DNA of 64,000 nt from the NCBI RefSeq assembly GCF_023656745.1, contig NZ_JAMOKO010000008.1:38488-102487 (forward strand), given 5' to 3'. The translations under genes were made by a program, and so were the position numbers. The number at the start of each line of letters is the position of its first letter. Position 1 is the first letter of the stretch. The notes beneath the pieces are model-generated. The model saw nothing but the letters and a program-made list of their open reading frames with translations, was not told the origin of the DNA and did not search any database. This stretch comes from Collinsella sp. BG-O-102 (GTDB taxonomy: Bacteria; Actinomycetota; Coriobacteriia; Coriobacteriales; Coriobacteriaceae). This document shows positions 56,713 to 64,000 of the stretch, piece by piece.

Positions 56713-58809
56713 TTACTTTTTGCGGGCAAGCTCACCGATGTTGGCGATACCGGAGAAAACGGCCTCGAAGCGGTTGAGCAGCTTAAGGCGATTATCGCGA
56801 AGCTGCTCGTCCTTGTCCATGACCATGACCTCGTCGAAGAAGCGGTCGATGGGGGCGCGCAGGGCGGCAAGGGCGGCAAATGCGGCCGGGTAATCCTCGG
56901 CAGCAAGGGCGGCGTCGACAGCGGTCTGAGCAGCCTCGGAGGCATCGGCAAGCGCGAGCTCGACCTCGCCCATCAAGGCGCGGTCGTACTCCGCGCCCAG
57001 CTCGGGCTTGGAGATATGCGCGGCACGGGCATAGGCCGTCGCCAGGTTGTCAAAGGTCTCGGCGTCGTTCTTGCGGGCCTCGTCGAGGGCGGCGCAGCGG
57101 GCGAAGAAGACGGACGGGGCGATGATGTGCACCGCAGAGACGGCGGCAACGGTATCGGCCGGGATCTTTTCGTCGCGGGCCATGCTCACCAGGCGGCCAT
57201 GGAAGAAGTCGCGAACCTGCTGGGCGACCTCGGCGGCGTCGAACTCAATGCCCTGCTCACTGTAGAGCTCGAGAGCGAAGTCGATGAGCGACGTGGGGTC
57301 GATCGGCAGGCGGTCGCGCAGGATGTTGATGATGCCGATAGCGGCACGACGCAGCGCATAGGGGTCGGAGGAGCCGGTCGGGGGCTCGCCGATGGCAAAG
57401 ATACCGGCAATGGTATCGAGCTTGTCAGCACAGGCCACGATGCAGCCAGCGGTGCCCTCGGGCAGATCATCGCCGGCAAAGCGGGGACGATAATGATCGC
57501 GGATAGCATGGGCGACCTCGTCGTTCTCCCCCATCGCGATGGCGTAGTAACCGCCCATCACGCCCTGCTGGCTCGTGAACTCGACGACGGCGTTAGACAC
57601 CAGGTCGGCCTTGCACAGGTGAGCGGCGCGAGCCGCATCGGCGGCCAGATGGGCACCCAGGTGAGCCTCGCGGGCGATGGCGAGCGCGAGCTGCTCAATA
57701 CGCTCGGACTTGGCGAGCACGCTACCGAGCTTCTCCTGGAAGGCGACCTTGGCCAGACGCTCGCGGAACTCGTCAAGGGAGATCTTCAGGTCCTCCTCAT
57801 AGAAGAACTTGGCGTCGTCCAGACGGGCGCGCACGACGCGCTCGTTGCCGTCGATCACGCGCTCGGCATTCTCGGGCTTGCTGTTGGAGACGACTACGAA
57901 CTCACGCGTGAGCTTGCCCTCGCCGTCATAAATCGGGAAGTAGCGCTGGTTGGTGAGCATGGACTCGCAGATAATCTCGTGCGGGACCTTGAGGAACTCC
58001 TCATCGAAGGTACCGACGAGCACCGTCGGCCACTCGCAGAGGTTGATAACCTCCTCGAAGACCTTCTTGGGCGTGTCGACATGGCAGCCGGGGCGAGCGG
58101 CCTCGACCTCGGCGATACCGGCAAGGATGGCCTCGCGACGACGCTCGGCAGAGAGCACGCCGGCGTCCTCGAGCACCTGCTCGTAGACGGCGGGGCTGGC
58201 GACCACATGGTCACCGGGGCCCAGAACGCGATGTCCGCGCGTGGTATTGCCACTCGTCACATCGGCAAACGACACGGGCACGACGTCCTCACCCAAAAGG
58301 CAGCAGATCCAACGGACCGGACGAACAAACGTAGCGTGCTCGTGGCCCCAGCGCTGGCTGCGGTAGTTGGGCCACTGCAGGCCGGCGATAGTCTTCTCGC
58401 ACAGAGACGTCAGGATCGGCGTAGCCGGAGCGGAGGGAATGTTCTTCTCGGCGAACACGTACTCGCGGCCGTCGGTGTCCTCGCGACGGACCAGGTCCTC
58501 GGCAGCCACACCGCACTTGCGGGCAAAGCCCTGGGCGGCCTTGGTGGCGTTACCGTCGGCATCAAAGGCAATGTTTGCCGCGGGGCCGCGCTTGACCTCG
58601 TGAACCTCGACGGTCGCGGTGGCGACGTCGGCAACGAGCGCAGCCAGGCGGCGCGGGCTCGAGATCACGCGGACCTCGCCGTGGGCCAGACCGGCCTCGT
58701 CGAGACCCTTGGCGATCATGGTGCCAAGCTGCTTGACGGCATTGTTCAGCGGTGCGGAGGGCATTTCTTCCGTACCGATCTCAAACAGGAAATCCTTAGC
58801 GTCTGCCAT
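56713..58809 (-). CDS. glyS: Glycyl-tRNA synthetase beta subunit
   Basis: A 698-residue beta chain of the heterotetrameric bacterial GlyRS. The N-terminal DFLFEIGTEEMPS is diagnostic, ARLDDAKFFYEEDLK is another family block, and the C-terminal DALR-like anticodon region is present. It provides tRNA recognition to the catalytic alpha chain. It starts three bases downstream of the glyQ stop, and the PPDK regulator follows by 34 bases. Length is normal. Confidence 0.96.
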   Translation of the reverse strand: MADAKDFLFEIGTEEMPSAPLNNAVKQLGTMIAKGLDEAGLAHGEVRVISSPRRLAALVADVATATVEVHEVKRGPAANIAFDADGNATKAAQGFARKCGVAAEDLVRREDTDGREYVFAEKNIPSAPATPILTSLCEKTIAGLQWPNYRSQRWGHEHATFVRPVRWICCLLGEDVVPVSFADVTSGNTTRGHRVLGPGDHVVASPAVYEQVLEDAGVLSAERRREAILAGIAEVEAARPGCHVDTPKKVFEEVINLCEWPTVLVGTFDEEFLKVPHEIICESMLTNQRYFPIYDGEGKLTREFVVVSNSKPENAERVIDGNERVVRARLDDAKFFYEEDLKISLDEFRERLAKVAFQEKLGSVLAKSERIEQLALAIAREAHLGAHLAADAARAAHLCKADLVSNAVVEFTSQQGVMGGYYAIAMGENDEVAHAIRDHYRPRFAGDDLPEGTAGCIVACADKLDTIAGIFAIGEPPTGSSDPYALRRAAIGIINILRDRLPIDPTSLIDFALELYSEQGIEFDAAEVAQQVRDFFHGRLVSMARDEKIPADTVAAVSAVHIIAPSVFFARCAALDEARKNDAETFDNLATAYARAAHISKPELGAEYDRALMGEVELALADASEAAQTAVDAALAAEDYPAAFAALAALRAPIDRFFDEVMVMDKDEQLRDNRLKLLNRFEAVFSGIANIGELARKK

Positions 58810-58812
58810 GGC

Positions 58813-59724
58813 TTACGCCACCTCGCCTTCCTGGTCGGCATTCTCGTTGACTCCGGCGACCTCGGCCATGTAGGCCTCGCAGCACGCCTTGGCGACGGCG
58901 CGGACGCGCAGGATGTAGTTGGCACGCTCGACCGCGGACAGCGCGCCACGGGCATCGAGCAGGTTGAAGGCGTGGCTGCACTTCATGACGCAGTCGTACG
59001 CCGGCAGCGGCAGCTTGCGCTCCAGACAGGAGTGGCACTCGGCCTCGTAGTCGTCAAACTTCTGACGCATCATCTCGACGTTGGCGACCTCAAAGTTGTA
59101 GGCGCTGAACTCGCGCTCGTTCTCGAGGAACACGTCGCCATAGGTCATGGGCGTGCCGTCGGGCAGGTAGCTCCACACCAAGTCGTAGACGGAATTGACG
59201 CCCTGCGCATACATGGCGATGCGCTCCAGGCCATAGGTGATCTCGACGGGCACGGGGTCGACCTCGATACCGCCCACCTGCTGGAAGTACGTAAACTGCG
59301 TGACCTCCATGCCATTGAGCCAGACCTCCCAGCCAAGGCCCCAGGCGCCGAGCGTCGGGCTCTCCCAGTCGTCCTCGACAAAGCGGACGTCATGGTCGTT
59401 GGGGTCCAGACCGATAGCGGCAAGAGACCCCAGGTAAAGCTCCTGGGCGTTGACCGGAGAGGGCTTGATAAGCACCTGGAACTGATAGTAGTGCTGCATG
59501 CGGTTGGGGTTCTCGCCGTAGCGGCCGTCGGCGGGACGGCGGCAAGGCTGCGCATAGCAGGTGCGCCACTCGGCGGGACCGAGCGAGCGCAGCGTGGTCG
59601 CGGTATGGAAGGTACCGGCACCGACCTCGGAGTCATAGGGCTGCATAATGACGCAGCCCTGCTCGCCCCAGTACTGCTGGAGACGCAAGATGATGTCTTG
59701 GAAGGAAAGCGATGAAGCGTTCAT
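58813..59724 (-). CDS. glyQ: Glycyl-tRNA synthetase alpha subunit
   Basis: A 303-residue class II catalytic subunit with [20 protein letters not shown] at the start, [34 protein letters not shown] and [19 protein letters not shown]. With GlyS it charges tRNA-Gly. Only 59 bases separate it from lepB. These contain a TATAGT word (about 59772 on the - strand) that may serve as a promoter, too little room for a T-box riboswitch. Confidence 0.97.
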   Translation of the reverse strand: MNASSLSFQDIILRLQQYWGEQGCVIMQPYDSEVGAGTFHTATTLRSLGPAEWRTCYAQPCRRPADGRYGENPNRMQHYYQFQVLIKPSPVNAQELYLGSLAAIGLDPNDHDVRFVEDDWESPTLGAWGLGWEVWLNGMEVTQFTYFQQVGGIEVDPVPVEITYGLERIAMYAQGVNSVYDLVWSYLPDGTPMTYGDVFLENEREFSAYNFEVANVEMMRQKFDDYEAECHSCLERKLPLPAYDCVMKCSHAFNLLDARGALSAVERANYILRVRAVAKACCEAYMAEVAGVNENADQEGEVA

Positions 59725-59783
59725 GCCTCTAATATCCCCTCGTCGAAACGATTACACGGTTAGGTACTGTACTATAGCGGTTT

Positions 59784-60347
59784 TTAGTCGATAGCGCCGA
59801 TGCGGTTGAGCGGCCAGTAGCGCACAAGCGCCACAGCGATCAAATCAGAGCGATCGACGGGACCAAAGTAGCGTGAGTCGGCAGAGTTTTCGCGGTTGTC
59901 GCCCATCACCCACACGCACCCGCCGGGAACGGTGTAGGGATAGCTTACCTGAGCGCCGGGCGCTTGGACCGAAAGTGGCCAGCTCATGCCCGTCGTATAG
60001 TCCTCGTCGAGCGCTTGGCCGTCAACGACCACCTTGCCATCCTGCAGGTCGACCGTCTGGCCGGCCGTGGCAATAACACGCTTGACAAGAACATCATGCT
60101 CGGAGGTGCCATCGGGGTTGTGAAACACCACGATATCACCCTGCTTGACGGGCTGACCGAGCTCGAGGCTCACCTTTTGTGCCAGGATCTGGTCGCCAAT
60201 CTCGATCGTGGACTCCATGGAGCCGGTGGGCACCACAAAGGGCTCGACCACAAACGAGCGAATCAAGAAGGTGGCCACGAGCGCGATCGCGATGACCGCG
60301 ATCCACTCAAAAGCGCCCCTCAACGCGGAATGCTGCGATGGAACCAT
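59784..60347 (-). CDS. lepB: Signal peptidase I
   Basis: A 187-residue type I signal peptidase. One N-terminal membrane segment (AFEWIAVIAIALVATFLI) is followed by the nucleophile in VVPTGSMESTI, the lysine in HDVLVKRVIATAGQTVDL, and the GDNRENSADSRYFGPV box. It cleaves Sec and Tat signal peptides outside the membrane. The ATG at 60345-60347 follows GAGGAG and lies two bases after the trmD stop. The longer frame upstream is antisense-like and was rejected. Confidence 0.95.
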   Translation of the reverse strand: MVPSQHSALRGAFEWIAVIAIALVATFLIRSFVVEPFVVPTGSMESTIEIGDQILAQKVSLELGQPVKQGDIVVFHNPDGTSEHDVLVKRVIATAGQTVDLQDGKVVVDGQALDEDYTTGMSWPLSVQAPGAQVSYPYTVPGGCVWVMGDNRENSADSRYFGPVDRSDLIAVALVRYWPLNRIGAID

Positions 60348-60349
60348 TC

Positions 60350-61108
60350 TCACTCCTCGCTCTGCGAATACGCAGCGTCCAAAATCTCCTGCGCGTAAGC
60401 GCGCTCCTGGGGCGTAAGGCGCGCCGTCTCGATCAGATCGGGACGCCAGCGGCAGGTGCGCTCGATGGCGTTCTTGCGACGCCAGGCATCGACCTTGGCA
60501 TGATCGCCACTCACGAGCACCGGCGGCACGCCCTCGCCGTTGAACTCGGCAGGACGGGTGTACTGCGCGTACTCGAGCAGTCCTCCGTCCTCGGCGGTCG
60601 AGAACGACTCGTCGACGTTGCTCATCTCGTCGCCCAGGGCGCCGGGGATGAGACGTACGACGGCATCGGCAACGACCATGGCGGGTAGCTCGCCACCCGT
60701 AAGCACATAGTCGCCAATCGACAGACGCTCGTCGGCATACGCATACGCGCGCTCGTCGACGCCCTCGTAACGGCTGCACACAAACAGCAGGCGCTCACTT
60801 TTGAGCAGGCGCTCGGCCACATGCTGCGTAAAAGGCTCGCCACAGGGGGTAAAGAACACCACAGTGGGCTTGGGACCCTCAGAGCTGATGGCCTCGATCG
60901 CCTCGGCAATAGGTTCGACCTTCATGAGCATGCCCTGCCCGCCGCCGTACGGCTCGTCATCGACGGTACGATGGCGGTCGTGCGTCCAGTCGCGCAGGTT
61001 ATACGCCTTAAAATCAAAAAGGCCGGCCTTGCGGGCGCGGCCCAAAATCGACGTGGACATGACGGGCTCAAACATCTCGGGAAAGACCGAAAGGGTCTCG
61101 ATCAGCAT
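60350..61108 (-). CDS. trmD: tRNA (guanine-N1-)-methyltransferase
   Basis: A 252-residue TrmD of the SPOUT fold. The N-terminal LSVFPEMFEPVMSTSILGRA and the trefoil knot with SRYEGVDERAYAYADERLSI and GDYVLTGGELPAMV are intact. It makes m1G37 to prevent frameshifting. It lies ten bases after rimM and two before lepB in the rpsP-khpA-rimM-trmD-lepB operon. Confidence 0.97.
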   Translation of the reverse strand: MLIETLSVFPEMFEPVMSTSILGRARKAGLFDFKAYNLRDWTHDRHRTVDDEPYGGGQGMLMKVEPIAEAIEAISSEGPKPTVVFFTPCGEPFTQHVAERLLKSERLLFVCSRYEGVDERAYAYADERLSIGDYVLTGGELPAMVVADAVVRLIPGALGDEMSNVDESFSTAEDGGLLEYAQYTRPAEFNGEGVPPVLVSGDHAKVDAWRRKNAIERTCRWRPDLIETARLTPQERAYAQEILDAAYSQSEE

Positions 61109-61118
61109 GTTGTCCTCC

Positions 61119-61640
61119 CTACTTGTCCATATCGATCAGGCCGTCCATAACGTGGACGGAAATTGTTCCTGTGTCGGGAAGATCGAGCACGACCTGCTCG
61201 ATCACGGGAATCAGTACCTCGCCGTACCGATCGCCCTCGACAACCCAAACATCGTTAGCGGGCGTTGACATGATCTCGACGATCGTGCCAAGCGAACCGA
61301 AGCGCTCGTCGACCACCTCGCGACCCATCAGGTCGGTATAGGCAGCGTCGAGCGAGTCGAGCTCAAAGTCGTCACGATTTGCCAGCACGTAGCATCCCGT
61401 GATGCCCTCGGCGGCCGTCAAGTCGTCAATGCCCTCAAACGAGACCAGATCGCCATCGCCCGTATCGGTGACGGACACGACCGTGCAAAAGCGGTCGCGC
61501 TTGAGCGCCGGCGGCGTCAGGGAGACGCGCATACCCGGCTCTAATACAGAAGGAAGCCCCCGCAGCGGCTGCGCGAGGACCTCCCCCTTCCTTCCGTGCG
61601 GCTTGACCACACGGGCGATGTTTTTGTACTGGGACCTCAA
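61119..61640 (-). CDS. rimM: Ribosome maturation factor RimM
   Basis: A 173-residue RimM. The N-terminal beta-barrel (IARVVKPHGRKGEVLAQPL) and the PRC-barrel (DLMGREVVDERFGSLGTIVE) are present. It assists maturation of the 30S head. The start is probably TTG at 61638-61640, overlapped by an AGGA that begins in the khpA stop region (TAGGACC). No ATG or GTG is present at the conserved N-terminus. It is the third gene of the rpsP operon. Confidence 0.92.
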   Translation of the reverse strand: MRSQYKNIARVVKPHGRKGEVLAQPLRGLPSVLEPGMRVSLTPPALKRDRFCTVVSVTDTGDGDLVSFEGIDDLTAAEGITGCYVLANRDDFELDSLDAAYTDLMGREVVDERFGSLGTIVEIMSTPANDVWVVEGDRYGEVLIPVIEQVVLDLPDTGTISVHVMDGLIDMDK

Positions 61641-61644
61641 GGTC

Positions 61645-61929
61645 CTAGCCCAGAACCTCTACCTCGACAGCAGTGTCGAGGCGAGCGGCCAGTGCACGGG
61701 CGAGCGTGCGAATGGCCTTGATGGTACGGCCACGACGGCCGATGACCTTAGCGACGTCATCCTCGGCGACCGAAACCTCAATCGTAGAGGCGTCGTCACC
61801 ATCGATGACCTCAAGGCTCACGGAATCCGGGTCGTCGACGATCTGAACAACGAGATATTCGACGAGATCGGCGATGCGATCTGAGAGCATTGCCTCACCC
61901 TCGAGCTGTGCAGCGTCAACCTCAGGCAC
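61645..61929 (-). CDS. khpA: KH-domain RNA-binding protein KhpA
   Basis: A 94-residue protein with a single KH domain; the GxxG loop is VIGRRGRTIKAIRTLARALA. KhpA usually pairs with KhpB and binds many small and messenger RNAs. It lies between rpsP and rimM, the conserved Gram-positive position. The start GTG at 61927-61929 follows GGAG inside the end of rpsP. An internal ATG would give the more usual length of about 80 residues. Confidence 0.93.
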   Translation of the reverse strand: MPEVDAAQLEGEAMLSDRIADLVEYLVVQIVDDPDSVSLEVIDGDDASTIEVSVAEDDVAKVIGRRGRTIKAIRTLARALAARLDTAVEVEVLG

Positions 61930-61932
61930 GAT

Positions 61933-62274
61933 TTACTCCTCGGCGCCCTCAGCGGCCTCAGCGGCAGCCTTAGCGGCCTCGGCCTCTTTGGCGAGCTGCT
62001 TCTTGGACTTCTTGACGACGGTCTCAGTCTTCTCGCCCTCGTTGGCGGCCTTGACCAGAGCGGCGACGGCGTCGGTGAGCTGAGCGCCCTTGGACTGCCA
62101 GTCGGCGATCTTCTCGAGGTCGAGGTTGATGGTCTTGGGGGCGGTCATCGGGTTGTAGCGGCCAACCTCCTCGATGATACGACCGTCACGCGGGGCGCGG
62201 GAATCGGCGACGACGACACGGTAGTACGGACGCTTCTTAGCGCCGTGACGAGCAAGGCGAATCTTGACTGCCAA
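61933..62274 (-). CDS. rpsP: 30S ribosomal protein S16
   Basis: A 113-residue S16 with [20 protein letters not shown] and [20 protein letters not shown]. After the core domain (about 80 residues) comes a tail of about 30 residues alternating Ala, Glu and Lys, common in actinobacterial S16. The start is TTG at 62272-62274, seven bases from GGAGG; the preceding in-frame sequence is not S16-like. It heads the rpsP-khpA-rimM-trmD-lepB operon. Confidence 0.96.
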   Translation of the reverse strand: MAVKIRLARHGAKKRPYYRVVVADSRAPRDGRIIEEVGRYNPMTAPKTINLDLEKIADWQSKGAQLTDAVAALVKAANEGEKTETVVKKSKKQLAKEAEAAKAAAEAAEGAEE

Positions 62275-62330
62275 AGGAAACTCCTCCAACCAAGCAGCTT
62301 TAGGCTGCAACTACAAACAAACAGTTGAAC

Positions 62331-62359
62331 ATAATACGCCATCGACGCGGGCAGGTGAA
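62331..62359 (-). promoter_or_regulatory. Promoter of the rpsP operon
   Basis: On the - strand TTCACC (62354-62359), a 17-base spacer and TATTAT (62331-62336), about 57 bases before rpsP. A second candidate, TTGCAA-16-TAAGAT, lies near 62403-62430. Confidence 0.65.
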
Positions 62360-62463
62360 GTCCGTGAGACCAACTTCTTCGGTGTAGTCGAGGGCAAATC
62401 CATATCTTAGACAAGAATTCGGGATTTGCAAGCACATACACGCACCCCACATGAGCTGCGCGG

Positions 62464-62469
62464 TATACT
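62464..62469 (+). promoter_or_regulatory. -10 of dinB, leaderless spacing
   Basis: TATACT ends six bases before the dinB ATG at 62476, so transcription would start at or beside that ATG. No Shine-Dalgarno sequence or LexA-type inverted repeat is visible. Confidence 0.55.
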
Positions 62470-62475
62470 CATGAC

Positions 62476-63729
62476 ATGGAAAGACGCGAACATACATACG
62501 GTTATGAGGATGCCACGGGCGTCACGCCGCCTCCCTGGACGGGTCCGGCGGTGGGCCTCATGGACCTCGATGCGTTTTTTGCGAGCGTGGAGATGCTCGA
62601 TCATCCCGAATGGCGAGGAAAGCCGCTCATCGTGGGCGGAGACGCCGATTCGCGTGGCGTCGTGTCCACGTGTTCGTATGAGGCACGTCGCTTTGGCGTG
62701 CACTCTGCCATGGCCTCGGCCGAGGCGCGGCGCTTATGCCCGCAAGCCATTTGGACGCATGGGCACTTTGATCGCTACCGCGAGGTGAGCGCGCAGGTCA
62801 TGGCGATTCTCGCCGACGAGACCCCGCGCGTTGAGCGCGTATCCATCGACGAAGCCTTTATCGATATCACACCGGGCCGCTTTGCGCCCGAAGACCCGAT
62901 GCTGGTTGCGCGGCGTATAAGCGACCGCGTGGCAGCGCTGGGAGTGACGTGCTCCATTGGCGTGGGCTGCAACAAGACGGTCGCAAAGATCGCAAGCGAG
63001 CGGGATAAGCCGTTTGGGCTGACCATCGTGCGCCCCGGAACCGAGCAGCGCTTTTTGGCCGCACTGCCGGTATCTGCCATGAGCGGCATCGGGCGCTCGG
63101 CCGAGGAGCGACTGCGCCGCATGCGCATCTACACCCTCGGCGAGCTTTCGCGCGCGCCTGAGTCCACACTGGCCTCTATTTTTGGCGTCAACGGCGAACG
63201 CATGCGCCAGCGTGCGCTGGGACTCGAAATCTCCGAAGTCACGAGCTTCGATGAAGAGCGCGAGGTCAAGTCGGTCAGCAATGAACGCACCTTTGCTAAA
63301 GATCTGACTGAGCGTGGGGATATTGAGGCGGCAATTGCGCTGTTGGGAGAGTCAGTGGGACGCCGCCTGCGCCGTCAGGGACTGACGGGCGCCACGGTGA
63401 CGCTCAAGCTCAAATACTCGTATGGCAGCGGACGCTCGGCGCAGCGGCGGCTTCCACACCCCACCGATGACGAGAATATCTTTGTTGCCGTAGCGCTCGA
63501 GCTGCTCGACAACATCTGGCAGGAAGGCATGCATGTTCGCTTAGCGGGCATCGGCATGAGCGACTTCGATCACCAAGGCGGCATCCAGACCGACCTGTTC
63601 TGTGAGATCGATGACCGCGGAGCCCAATCCAGCGACCGCCGCGACCTCTCCGTCGCTATCGACGCCGTCCGAGACAAATTCGGCGACAGCGCCCTTTCCT
63701 TCGGCCGCCAATCACGCTTCAATAACTAG
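62476..63729 (+). CDS. dinB: DNA polymerase IV
   Basis: A 417-residue Y-family polymerase. The catalytic acids are in GLMDLDAFFASVEMLDHPEW and VERVSIDEAFIDITPG. The HhH region (SAMSGIGRSAEERLRRMRIY) and little-finger domain are present. It lacks an obvious QxxLF-type clamp-binding motif at the extreme C-terminus, which ends LSFGRQSRFNN, although QTDLF lies about 45 residues earlier and could serve. It synthesises across lesions. The gene faces away from the rpsP operon. Translation probably begins on a leaderless transcript. Confidence 0.95.
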   Translation: MERREHTYGYEDATGVTPPPWTGPAVGLMDLDAFFASVEMLDHPEWRGKPLIVGGDADSRGVVSTCSYEARRFGVHSAMASAEARRLCPQAIWTHGHFDRYREVSAQVMAILADETPRVERVSIDEAFIDITPGRFAPEDPMLVARRISDRVAALGVTCSIGVGCNKTVAKIASERDKPFGLTIVRPGTEQRFLAALPVSAMSGIGRSAEERLRRMRIYTLGELSRAPESTLASIFGVNGERMRQRALGLEISEVTSFDEEREVKSVSNERTFAKDLTERGDIEAAIALLGESVGRRLRRQGLTGATVTLKLKYSYGSGRSAQRRLPHPTDDENIFVAVALELLDNIWQEGMHVRLAGIGMSDFDHQGGIQTDLFCEIDDRGAQSSDRRDLSVAIDAVRDKFGDSALSFGRQSRFNN

Positions 63730-63792
63730 TCTTTTTTGGACGGGGGGGTTGCTGCCTTCCGCCCGACACGGCATTGGTAGTCAATTTGGGAC

Positions 63793-63881
63793 GGGGCTAT
63801 TTTAGCTACCCCTATATATCGGTTGAGATTCATTCGGCCTAATTCATTCACCGTCAGCCAAAGGGTAGCTAAAATAGCCCC
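63793..63881. repeat. Palindromic element 3: 19-bp perfect arms
   Basis: GGGGCTATTTTAGCTACCC (63793-63811) and its exact reverse complement (63863-63881) enclose 51 bases. The interior carries ATTCATTC twice in direct orientation. It does not share the core of the elements at 2434-2852. It has no U-run, so it is not an ordinary terminator. Confidence 0.85.
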
Positions 63882-63891
63882 ATTACAGTTT

Positions 63892-63917
63892 GAGTCGTCC
63901 GAAAGGGCGGCTCTTTT
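63892..63917 (+). terminator. Intrinsic terminator after dinB and palindrome 3
   Basis: GAGTCGTCC pairs with GGGCGGCTC (two G-U pairs) around a GAAA tetraloop, followed by TTTT, on the + strand. Confidence 0.85.
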
Positions 63918-64000
63918 CCGTTGCACGGCTATACGATTGAGCCGTACCGGTGGTCGCTGGCCGACCGCCCCGGACGGCCGTCAGCCCCTGCCCCGTAGAG
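63918..64000. other. Unassigned GC-rich end of the window
   Basis: Contains several short inverted repeats (ACGGCT...AGCCGT; GGTGGTCG...CGACCGCC) but no recognisable gene start or tRNA. It may be the start of another repeat or an RNA; the window ends here. Confidence 0.3.

Noticed and set aside
56461..59715. 1084-codon + strand frame across glyS, glyQ and the PPDK regulator
   Set aside because: It is antisense to three certain genes, with composition typical of shadow frames and no start signals.
59725..59783. T-box riboswitch upstream of glyQ
   Set aside because: Only 59 bases separate lepB and glyQ, far too short; no T-box sequence is seen.

Overview
The window is GC-rich, densely packed bacterial chromosome of ordinary housekeeping content. 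Several signs point to an anaerobic gut actinobacterium of class Coriobacteriia, most likely close to Collinsella. These are a mihF-gmk-rpoZ cluster, a two-subunit dihydroorotate dehydrogenase (pyrK-pyrD), a full-length bifunctional adhE, pyruvate phosphate dikinase with its regulatory kinase/phosphatase, a PyrR-type pyrimidine operon, and frequent GTG and TTG starts. The genus is an inference from gene content and order. I saw no rRNA, tRNA, CRISPR array or prophage.

Layout. Positions 1-5573 (- strand) hold the start of ftsK, rnj (RNase J), pnp and rpsO. The 653-base rnj-pnp gap carries two large palindromic elements. Positions 5712-17577 (-) hold recO, era, dgkA, ybeY, phoH, mtaB, dnaJ, a membrane-anchored dnaJ paralogue, hemW, dus, lepA and rpsT. 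Positions 17711-24389 (-) hold holA, comEC, comEA, thiI, rpoZ, gmk and mihF. Positions 24629-29952 (-) are the pyrimidine operon pyrR-B-C-K-D-F behind a leader attenuator. Positions 30405-35410 are the only long + strand stretch: rpmB, adhE and a small phosphotransferase-fold kinase. A REP-associated transposase between 50-bp inverted REP copies interrupts it. Positions 35589-46841 (-) form a long chain. It runs, in order of transcription, from the xer recombinase through rpsB-tsf, pyrH-frr-uppS-cdsA-dxr-rseP-ispG-proS. Positions 46838-52543 (-) hold trmFO, dprA, comM, yraN, rnhB and rplS. Positions 52753-62274 (-) hold ppdK, its regulator, glyS, glyQ, lepB, trmD, rimM, khpA and rpsP. dinB (+) lies at 62476-63729, followed by a third, smaller palindromic element.

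The genes group by process: translation and tRNA/rRNA maturation, RNA decay, uptake and processing of DNA (comEA, comEC, dprA, comM), pyrimidine synthesis, isoprenoid/phospholipid/undecaprenyl precursors, and anaerobic fermentation. The most unusual signals are not coding. They are two about 145-bp palindromes (2434-2576 and 2704-2852) with unrelated perfect arms around a shared, covarying 67-base core. The arm of one appears to be copied from the neighbouring pnp terminator. A candidate MerR-like promoter with a helically phased repeat array precedes ppdK, and a triple repeat precedes adhE. Two protein architectures stand out: a site-2 protease with an inserted winged-helix-like segment, and a DnaJ whose C-terminal domain is replaced by membrane helices. 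The xer reading frame appears to need an ATA start.
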